This document shows, piece after piece, positions 20,020-26,166 of a stretch of DNA of 28,708 nucleotides. Under the pieces are notes generated by a model, which was not told the origin of the DNA, did not search any database, and was given only the letters and a program-made list of their open reading frames with translations. Each line of letters opens with the position of its first letter. Within the stretch, counting starts at the first letter, position 1. This DNA comes from Butyriboletus loyo. Taxonomy: Eukaryota > Basidiomycota > Agaricomycetes > Boletales > Boletaceae. The position numbers and the translations under genes were made by a program. The stretch covers positions 1 through 28,708 of the forward strand of contig JBBPSI010000282.1 of the NCBI GenBank assembly GCA_038093515.1, read 5' to 3'.

Positions 20020-20838
20020 TGTTACACTGTAAGCGCACAATAACTAGCAAGCGAGCATTTACAGGGGCTCGAGCCTAATGAGGAAACTGGCCAACTCACG
20101 TAGACGATGCTATCGGGCTTCTGCAGAGCAAGTGTTGGTGAGATGTCATATGGTGGCGACCAGACGAGATTGAGCTGAAGCTTATCGGCTCTATCGGCAG
20201 ATGGGGTATACTGCTAGATTACTATGCACTTGGTAGATGCGTAGAATTAGCTAGGGAAGCCGTACTATGCTAAGTACGGTGGTATATATACTGAATAGAT
20301 ACTGTGCACAGACCGAGCTGTGCGTGGCTACGGGGGCGAAGGATTATGAGTCTGTCCAAGTCATCACGGCGAATGATGGAGTGGCAAAGTGCCAGTAATG
20401 AGGGAGTGAAGCTCCGAGTAAAGTGGCGACATTGTCAGTGAATAAGAAGAGCTGAATGTGAAGCGACGATGTCCATGAGGTGCAGCCCACAGGGCAAAGG
20501 GGATGCAAACAGCGGAGCCCTTGGATACAGGTCTCAACACGAAGGTATGACATGTCGTAATCTAGTCATGTGCTAGTCACATGATGAACCAAATGTCATT
20601 GGATAAGGGAAGAGAGGACGTGACAGCTCAGCTGAGGGTCTGGCCTGACGGGGCGACAAGACAGGGGCTATCTCAGTGTAACGACACTGAGACTTGTGGA
20701 ATGACTGGGGAAGTGGATGATGTCCACTAGATGAGTAGGGGGCGGGCGATGGGCGGCATTGCAAGATGGTGGGGCGGCGGGGATGCGTGAGTGTGGTAAA
20801 ACGAGTGGCAGGGTATGCTTAGGGGTAAAACTGTAATA
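20020..20838 (-). repeat. 5' LTR of Alpha-1
   Basis: 819 bp, minus strand. The outer end reads TA instead of CA (…CTGTAATA on the plus strand), a terminal-base mutation. It keeps the motif GGTCTGTGCAC, a TATATATA box and the predicted transcript start. Confidence 0.92.
20243..20314 (-). promoter_or_regulatory. Alpha-1 5' LTR core promoter
   Basis: Minus strand: GGTCTGTGCAC (about 20314-20304), 13 nt, TATATATA (20290-20283), then AGCTAATTCT (20252-20243). The spacing is 13 nt here against 12 nt in both solo Alpha LTRs. Confidence 0.55.
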
Positions 20839-20842
20839 CATT
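20839..20842. repeat. Target site duplication of Alpha-1, right (CATT)
   Basis: Copy of 13945-13948 next to the 5' LTR of Alpha-1. Confidence 0.6.
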
Positions 20843-21366
20843 CCTCTCACCTCCCTGTCACCTCTTGCCATGTTCTCTATGCTGCTGTTCTAGAAAACCC
20901 TGTCGCTATGGATGCTCTCAAGCAGCATATAGATTTCACTGGAGACTATGTCCTCTGCACCCTCGCCTTCCTCTACCACTCATATGCCCTCACTCACACT
21001 GTCCACACCCATCTTTTCCCTGACAACCAACCCCCGGTCTACTCTGCTGCCCTTGAGTCTTCCCTCTTGGAAGCAAGAGGCTACACCCTAGACATCCTCC
21101 ACACCAAGGGTTTCAGTTACATCATGGACCGGCTGCTCCCAGGCATTCTGGCCCCTGTCCTCTGCCCCATTCTCATTGCTCTTGCTCCCAGGGAGAGAGA
21201 GTTTTATTTTCAGTCTGCCAATTGCATCAGCTTCCTTCACCCCACTGCTTGTGGCCTCAATCCCCCTGCTCATCCTGCCATGGCAGGATCTCCTCCACTA
21301 CTTCCTGTTCCTGCACCATCCACACAAGCTTCTCCTGTGACCACCCTGGTAGCCAACTCATCGTGA
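20843..21366 (+). pseudogene. Beta-1 3' ORF, continuation after Alpha-1
   Basis: Continues in frame from 13948 when Alpha-1 and one CATT are removed. It matches the Beta-3 protein from SSHLPV onward (VLYAAVLENPVAMDALKQ, DYVLCTLAFLYHSYALTHTV, LESSLLEARGYTLDILHTKG, PREREFYFQS). It ends LVANSS-TGA at 21364-21366, the same place as in Beta-3. Between 21367 and 21436 the sequence still matches Beta-3 and includes an ATG in another frame (21410). The zinc-knuckle part would follow but was displaced by Delta-2 at 21437. Confidence 0.8.
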
Positions 21367-21436
21367 GAAACCACTGGCAAGTCCCTGGAGTCCTTTTGGA
21401 CCAACATCGATGAGCCCCAGGTCGCTCATTGACACT

Positions 21437-21913
21437 TGTTACAAGACAACGAGTATCACATGCACACAAGGTTCCACTACTGTTGCAGCTCTATACAAAG
21501 AGCTGGCGAGGTATGAAATGAGGATAGCTCAAGACCTTAATCTCTCAACTGTTGCCAGGAAATAGACAAGTGGTTAAAGCTAGGGAATCCTAGCCCAAAC
21601 CACTAGCCCTTTTTATATTACAAGGGAATGTGCACAGACCAAGCAGTGCATGAGACTAACTAATATACATGTACATATGAGAAGAAGCCAGGGTCGACAG
21701 AGATTAAACAGAAGAGAAATAAATGGAGATTAAGTACATGAGGTATGACGTCATAGAGTCTGGGCCAGTCTGGACCATGACATCATATACTTTAGTCAGC
21801 CTATGGTCACATGTATAATCCCACGATCACATGTGTTGAATCACATGACCTTTGAAAGAGAAACATGACGAAGTCCAAAGGCAAAGTTTGTTATAAGAGA
21901 TACAATTATAACA
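21437..21913 (-). repeat. 3' LTR of Delta-2
   Basis: 477 bp; on the minus strand it starts TGTTATAATTG and ends TTGTAACA. It contains several TCACATG/CATGTGA boxes, possibly decayed CACGTG, and a promoter of the shared design. Confidence 0.82.
21611..21640 (-). promoter_or_regulatory. Delta LTR core promoter
   Basis: Minus strand: GGTCTGTGCAC (21640-21630), exactly 12 nt, then TATAAAA (21617-21611). The arms CTAGG and CCTAG lie downstream with a 4-nt loop. Confidence 0.65.
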
Positions 21914-21924
21914 CTTCCCCCCCT
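21914..21924 (-). other. Polypurine tract of Delta-2
   Basis: A G-rich purine run ending GGGGGGGAAG directly before the LTR start TGTTATAA on the minus strand. Confidence 0.65.
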
Positions 21925-22984
21925 AGGACTTGTATTCCAGATGAGTTCCTTGATAGGTGGTTCCATGCTCAGGACCATACTCCTTAAACAATGAAGAAAA
22001 TTCAAAAAGTGATAGGCCACAAAGGAGGCGAGGGGCGGAAGAGTAGGCATGGTGATAGTCTGCAATTACGTCCTGTGAATTGCCCAGATTGGATACTGGT
22101 TCCCACATGCGATCCATTTTGTCATAACCCCACCAATGCACTAAATACTCCAACTTCTTACATTTCATCTGGGAGGCGACAATGTAATCAACCTCAAATT
22201 CCAAGTATCCCTCATCTGTAACGTTGACTAGGTCAGGACACAAGACAGGTTGTCCTGCAAGGGTTTCTCAGTACAGTTTAATGCGAGAAATGTTAACTAC
22301 AGGATGAATCCACATGCTGCTTGGCAGCTGAAGTTCAACAGTGTTTGGCTTGAGAGCCTTGATCCGATAAGGACCAATCCAATGCTGCATGAGTTTTCGT
22401 GCAGTGTATGGCAACTTCAAGTTCTCCGTACTGAGCCACACACTATCTCCCACTTTGTAATCCGGTGCAGCCGATCATCTATTATCAGCCTGCGATACCA
22501 TGCGCTTGCAAGCTTCTTCTAACACTTCCTTGACCTTGGCATGTGCTTTCCCAGCACTGCGTGCAAAGTCTCCGGCTAACATATTGGAAGACTTCTCAAA
22601 CCCAACTCTAGGATAATAGTTACACATAATAGAGAATGGAATGGTACCCGTGGCAGTGGTAAGAGAATTATTATGGTTAAACTGGGCAATCTTGATCCAA
22701 TTGGCCCATATGTCCTGTTTTTTTGGCCACATAGGTACATAAATATTGTTCCATCTCCCTATTTATCTGTTCAGCTTGGCCATCAGATTGGGGATGGTAC
22801 ACCATAGAGATCTTCTGGGAAATGCCAAGAAGCTCGCAAAGCTCCATGGTAAAGTCCAATACAAACTGGGGTCCACAATCTGAAACTATAGTACAAGGAA
22901 GTCCATGAATGCACCAAACATTGTCTCTAAAAATAATAGCTAACTCCTTAGAAGAGGTAGTTGTCTTGCAAGGGATGTAAACAA
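21923..22984 (-). pseudogene. Delta-2 pol, integrase core to chromodomain
   Basis: Minus strand: FRDNVWCIHGLPCTIVSD and HPQSDGQAEQINREMEQY from the integrase core, cut upstream at 22984. A frame slip lies near 22690, then the segment FNHNNSLTTATGTIPFS continues. The C-terminal module (VGDSVWLSTENLKLPYTARK, IGPYRIKAL, HPVVNISRIKLY) follows, and a chromodomain (EFEVDYIVASQ, YLVHWWGYDKMDRMWEPVS). TGA stops at 22475-22477 and 22268-22270 break it. The frame ends near 21923 beside the polypurine tract, so the Delta family has no extra 3' ORF. Confidence 0.82.
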
Positions 22985-23193
22985 TGTTACGGTAGTGGTA
23001 TACTTTTTCCATCCATTACCACTTGGACTACTTCATTTGCCTAGCCTTTTGCTAGTGCCCTTTGAGCGGTATGAACTGCTCTAGCTTAGTCACCATTTCC
23101 CACACATGGACGCGCTTTCTTTCATACTCCAGAATTTTCTAGAGTACTCCTTCCTCGTTTGTACTTTCCTTCTCGCGACCCGATTAGGAACAT

Positions 23194-23259
23194 GGTCTGT
23201 GCGCAGACCTCAGTAGTATAAAGACTCAGTCTTTACACCCATGTACTCTATCTAGTTCT
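23194..23259 (+). promoter_or_regulatory. Beta LTR core promoter and predicted transcript start
   Basis: GGTCTGTGCGC (23194-23204), exactly 12 nt, TATAAA (23217-23222). A palindrome AAAGACT-C-AGTCTTT overlaps the TATA end (23220-23234). ATCTAGTTCT (23250-23259) lies 33 nt after the TATA start. Confidence 0.68.
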
Positions 23260-23291
23260 ATGCAGTCACCTGCTAGCAATTAGTTTCATTC

Positions 23292-23325
23292 CAGACTCTT
23301 AGTGCAAGCACTAAGACATAGTCTG
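23292..23325 (+). other. Predicted RNA hairpin in Beta R/U5 region
   Basis: Outer arms CAGACT (23292-23297) and AGTCTG (23320-23325); inner arms CTTAGTGC (23298-23305) and GCACTAAG (23308-23315). In Beta-3 the inner part has changed to a fully palindromic form, so pairing is kept. Confidence 0.5.
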
Positions 23326-23411
23326 AGACTTCTCCCAGAACCGTCTCCAGAGTCCTGAGGCTACTCTTGAGTGCCTCCTCGCTGTTCTAGTTGTTAGCGC
23401 CCAGCATAACA

Positions 23412-23423
23412 AAAGAACTAGAT
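23412..23423 (+). other. Primer-binding site of Beta-2, self-priming type
   Basis: AA then AGAACTAGAT (23414-23423) directly after the LTR, exactly complementary to ATCTAGTTCT at 23250-23259. Same 2-nt offset as in Alpha-1. Confidence 0.65.
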
Positions 23424-23620
23424 CTTCACCTTGCTTCTGCTCTTCAGCAGTAAAGCCGCCCTCCCCTCTCACCCACCATTACCGTCCCTCGACCAAGACG
23501 TATTATCAGCTGCTCGTTCCGTGTTCCCTCTCCTGAACCGGAACCCATCATTGTCGACAACCCATTGCTGCCACATTCTCCCGCCCAACCAGACCCTCTG
23601 CCCCAGTCTGACCCCAAACC
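23424..23620 (+). other. Beta leader and possible start of gag
   Basis: The leader resembles that of Alpha-1 (shared GCTTCTG and TAAAGCCGCC blocks). From about 23481 one frame is open into the next LTR and would give a Pro- and Asp/Glu-rich peptide, but it has no ATG; ATT stands at 23478-23480 after CACC. It may be a mutated gag start. Nothing else is seen here. Confidence 0.4.
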
Positions 23621-23773
23621 TGTTACGCTGGGCGCTAACAACTAGAACAGCGAGGAGGCACTCTGGAGTAGCCTCAGGACTCTGGAGATGATTCTCGAGC
23701 TGGGTCTCAGACTATGTCTTAGTGTGCACACTAAGAGTCTGGAGGAGAACTAATTGCTAGCAGATGACTGCAT

Positions 23774-23838
23774 AGAACTAGATAGTGTACATGGTGTAAA
23801 GACCAGGTCTTTATACTACTGGGGTCTGCGCACAGACC
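23774..23838 (-). promoter_or_regulatory. Beta-3 LTR core promoter
   Basis: Same design and 12-nt spacing as Beta-2. The palindrome at the TATA end reads AAAGACC-A-GGTCTTT on the plus strand (23798-23812). Relative to Beta-2 both arms changed together. Confidence 0.62.
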
Positions 23839-23863
23839 ATGTTCCTAATCGAGATGCGAGAAG

Positions 23864-23868
23864 GAAAC
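23864..23868. repeat. Target site duplication, left (GAAAC)
   Basis: GAAAC before the Alpha solo LTR, repeated at 24688-24692. Confidence 0.9.
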
Positions 23869-24687
23869 TGTTACAGTTTTACCCCTAAGCGTACCCCGCC
23901 ACTCGTTTTCCCACGCTTACGCGTCCCCGCCGCCCCCGCCGCCTCGCGATGCCGCCCATCGCCCACTCCCCAGTCGCCTAGTGGACGTTATCCACTTCCC
24001 CGGTTGCTCCTGCGAGTCTCTGTGCCGTTGCACGAGATAGCCCCTGTCTTCTCGCCCCGTCGGGCCGGACCTTCAGCTGAGCTGTCGCGTCCCTCTTATT
24101 TTGACCAATGACATTTCTTACATCACGTGACTAGCACGTGACTAGATTACGACGCGTCAGTACCTTCGCGTCGAGACCCGTATCCAAGGGCTCCGCCGTT
24201 CGCGCACCCTTCGCCCTGTGGGGCTCGCCTCATGGACATCGTCGCTTCGACTTCAGCTCTTCCTATTCGCTGACGATGTCGCCATCTTGCTCGGAGCTTC
24301 GCTCCCTCGTTACCGGCACTTTGCCGCTTCTTCTTTCGACGCTATGACTCGGACGGACTCATAGCCCTTTGCCCTCGCTGCCACGCACAGCTCGGTCTGT
24401 GCACGATACCCCATAGTATATAAGATCGTACTTAGAGTAGTACGAGTTCTTTAGCTAATTCTACACATCTACCAAGTGCATAGTAATCTAGCATTATACC
24501 CATCCCTTGCCGATAAAGCCGATAAGAGCCTGCTCGATCTCGTCTGGTCGCCACCACACAAGATCTCACCGACACTTGCTTTGCAAGACACCGATAGCGT
24601 CGTTCACGCGAGTTGACACTTTCCTTATTAGGCTCGAGCCCCTAGTCAAGTGCTCGCTGCTAGTTATTGTGCGCTATCAGCGTAACA
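23869..24687 (+). mobile_element. Solo LTR, Alpha family (Alpha-s2)
   Basis: An 819-bp LTR from TGTTACAG to CGTAACA without internal sequence, inserted into the Beta-3 3' LTR between perfect GAAAC duplications. It keeps both CACGTG boxes and its CG sites and is very close to Alpha-s1. It is among the youngest insertions here. Confidence 0.93.
24394..24462 (+). promoter_or_regulatory. Alpha-s2 core promoter
   Basis: GGTCTGTGCAC (24394-24404), exactly 12 nt, TATATAA (from 24417), then AGCTAATTCT (24453-24462). Confidence 0.62.
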
Positions 24688-24692
24688 GAAAC
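24688..24692. repeat. Target site duplication, right (GAAAC)
   Basis: Exact copy of 23864-23868. Confidence 0.9.
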
Positions 24693-24867
24693 TACAAATG
24701 TGGAAGGAATATTCCAGAAGATTCCGGAGTATGAAAGAAAGCGCGTCCATGTGCGAGAAGTGATGACTAAGCGCTAATTGTATCATTCTAAAGGAACTAG
24801 CAAAAGGCTAGGTGAATGTAATAGTCCCAACGGTAGTGGAGAGAAAAAGTAGACCACTACCGTAACA

Positions 24868-24880
24868 TTACCCCCTTCCC
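24868..24880 (-). other. Polypurine tract of Beta-3
   Basis: Minus-strand GGGAAGGGGGTAA directly before TGTTACGG. Confidence 0.72.
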
Positions 24881-24918
24881 ATGGTGGAGACTCCGACTCC
24901 ACAACTTGAATGCTCCCT

Positions 24919-25538
24919 TCACTGAGACTCTCCCTCATTGACATCGTAGTTGTAAGCATCATTGGCATTGAAATCTGCCCAGATGTCGTCCCGGAATGTA
25001 CAGTTGGTGATGATATGGCCAATGGCACCGCAGAGGCCGCATACCCGTTCTGGGCAAAACTCCTGAATATGACCCGGGGCAATGCGGTGACAGAAGGGAC
25101 ATGTGTAGTTGGGGCACTCCCTATGAAAGTGGCCGACGGTGCTGCATTCGAAGCAAAGTTGCGGGCGGACGAGGCGAGGTTGAGCAGGGTGAGGGCTGCC
25201 AACAGGGGATCTGTCGTCGAGGACGATGGGGGCATCACGAGTCCCGTGATTGGCGAGGTAGGGGGGCAGGGCTCCATACGAGGAGTTGGAAGAACCAGCC
25301 ATTGCTGCAGCGGGGGAGGTGACTCGAGGAATGAGCTGGATGGCGGGGGTCCCGCGATGAGTGGGCGGTTGGGGGGTGACGGAACGAAAGGCTCTATTGG
25401 CGATCCTTCTTCCTGTGGTGGTGAGGGTGACCGATCCTGGGACAGATCCAACCTGGAGAAGCATCTGGCGAGGTTGGCGACGCACAGTTCGAGACAGTAG
25501 AGGGGAGTGTCAATGAGCGACCTGGGGCTTGTCGACAT
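24919..25538 (-). CDS. Beta-3 3' ORF, zinc-knuckle part (frame uncertain)
   Basis: The minus-strand frame from 25485 to 24919 encodes a Pro/Ser-rich linker and three zinc knuckles: C-X2-C-X4-H-X4-C, C-X2-C-X6-H-X4-C and C-X2-C-X4-H-X4-C (about 25155-25000). An acidic, Asn/Asp-rich end follows. It is in the same frame as the upstream part (26157-25576), with TGA at 25576 and 25510 between them. A second frame opens at ATG 25538 (MSTSPRSLIDTPLYCLELCV) and looks protein-like for about 45 residues. A similar ATG frame is present in Beta-1 at 21410. So this may be a separate protein with a later frame slip, or one long protein with two stops. Nucleic-acid binding is inferred from the knuckles. Confidence 0.55.
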
Positions 25539-25575
25539 CGGTCCGAAAGGACTCCAATGACTCGCCGGTGGTCTC

Positions 25576-26157
25576 TCAGGACGAGTCTGCTACCAAAGTG
25601 GTCGCAGGTGAATCTCCCATGGATGGCACAGGAACAGGTAGTGGCGGAGGAGATCCTTCCGTGGCAGGACGAGGAGGGGGATTGGGGCTGCGAGTGGTGG
25701 GGTGAAGAAACCCGATGCAGTTGTTGGATTGAAAATAAAATTCTCTCTCCCTGGGAGCGAGAGCGACAAGGATGGGGTGGAGGACAGGCGCGAGAATGCC
25801 TGGGAGGAGTTGGTCCACGACGTACCTGAACCCTTCAGCATGAAGGATATCCAAGGTGTACCCCCTAGCCTCCATCAAGGAGGTCTCCAGGGCGGTGGTG
25901 TATACCGGTGGTTGGTTGTCGGGGCAAAGGCGGGTGTGGACGGTGCGAGTGAGGGCATAGGAGCGGTAAAGACTGGCGAGGGTGCAAAGAACGTAGTCTC
26001 TGGTGAAATCCATACGCTGCTCGAGAGCATACGTAGCGACGGGGTTTTCTAAAACGGCAGCATAGAGGACGCGGCGAGAGGAAACGGGGAGGTGAGAGGA
26101 ACGGACAGGAGGCTGAGCCGGGAGCGGAGCGTTGTTTTCAGCAGGAGGAATGGCCAT
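25576..26157 (-). CDS. Beta-3 3' ORF, N-terminal helical protein
   Basis: A 193-residue frame that starts 9 nt after the pol stop. After a Pro-rich start it is mostly helical (about residues 25-150: VLYAAVLENPVATYALEQ, LCTLASLYRSYALTRTV, LETSLMEARGYTLDILHAEG, QLLPGILAPVLHPILVAL). A Pro-rich tail ends at TGA 25576. The pattern around NQPPVYTTALETSL resembles ARPPNFIVSLMRHS of the Gamma-1 3' ORF, so the two are probably homologous. No signal peptide or membrane span is clear, which argues against an envelope protein. I do not recognise the family. Confidence 0.7.
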   Translation of the reverse strand: MAIPPAENNAPLPAQPPVRSSHLPVSSRRVLYAAVLENPVATYALEQRMDFTRDYVLCTLASLYRSYALTRTVHTRLCPDNQPPVYTTALETSLMEARGYTLDILHAEGFRYVVDQLLPGILAPVLHPILVALAPREREFYFQSNNCIGFLHPTTRSPNPPPRPATEGSPPPLPVPVPSMGDSPATTLVADSS

Positions 26158-26166
26158 TTTCGAGTT

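Larger units (their letters stand above)
13949..20838 (-). mobile_element. Alpha-1, full-length Ty3/gypsy chromovirus
   Basis: A complete element of 6890 bp on the minus strand: 5' LTR (20020-20838), primer-binding site, a single gag-pol frame (19923-14810), polypurine tract and 3' LTR (13949-14767). It lies inside the 3' ORF of Beta-1. Both LTRs are 819 bp and differ from each other mainly at CG-derived sites. Gag-pol carries about 13 in-frame TGA codons and one frameshift, so the copy is dead. Confidence 0.93.
8757..21436 (+). mobile_element. Beta-1, old 5'-truncated Ty3/gypsy element carrying three insertions
   Basis: Plus-strand element whose own sequence is at 8757-11031, 12611-13948 and 20839-21436. 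It holds protease to chromodomain and the first part of the 3' ORF. A Tc1-like element (11032-12610) and Alpha-1 (13949-20838) lie inside it, and Delta-2 cuts it at 21437. It is closely related to Beta-3 on the opposite strand but strongly depleted in CG, the mark of an old methylated copy. No LTR of this copy is in the window. Confidence 0.85.
21437..22984 (-). mobile_element. Delta-2, truncated Ty3/gypsy element
   Basis: Minus-strand fragment with 3' LTR (21437-21913), polypurine tract and the 3' third of pol (integrase core to chromodomain). It was inserted into Beta-1 at 21436 and is cut by the Beta-2 LTR at 22985. Nearly the same as Delta-1 over bases 1-170 and 172-400, but more decayed at CG sites. 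Confidence 0.85.
22985..23411 (+). repeat. 5' LTR of Beta-2
   Basis: 427 bp from TGTTACGG to CATAACA. It is the inverted counterpart of the Beta-3 3' LTR. It is a 5' LTR because a primer-binding site and leader follow on the same strand. Confidence 0.88.
22985..23620 (+). mobile_element. Beta-2, 5' LTR and leader fragment
   Basis: Plus-strand Beta element of which only the 5' LTR, primer-binding site and about 200 bp of leader or gag start remain. Beta-3 begins at 23621. It was inserted into the Delta-2 integrase at 22984. Confidence 0.82.
23621..24867 (-). repeat. 3' LTR of Beta-3, split by solo Alpha LTR
   Basis: About 423 bp of Beta LTR in two pieces: 24688-24867 (U3, starting TGTTACGGTAGTGG on the minus strand) and 23621-23868 (rest of the LTR with promoter, R and U5). 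The minus-strand promoter has GGTCTGTGCGC (23838-23828), 12 nt, TATAAA (23815-23810), then ATCTAGTTCT (23783-23774). Confidence 0.88.

Noticed and set aside
19831..20040. Gag start inside the Alpha-1 5' LTR
   Set aside because: The frame there begins within U5; the ATG at 19923 follows the leader and starts the frame that joins gag-pol.
24783..25400. Single long frame 24783-25538 as one protein
   Set aside because: Its later part runs through the polypurine tract into the LTR and is out of frame with the zinc knuckles. Only the first 45 residues or so look real.
25576..26157. Envelope protein after integrase
   Set aside because: I see no signal peptide, membrane span or cleavage site, and the downstream part has zinc knuckles.
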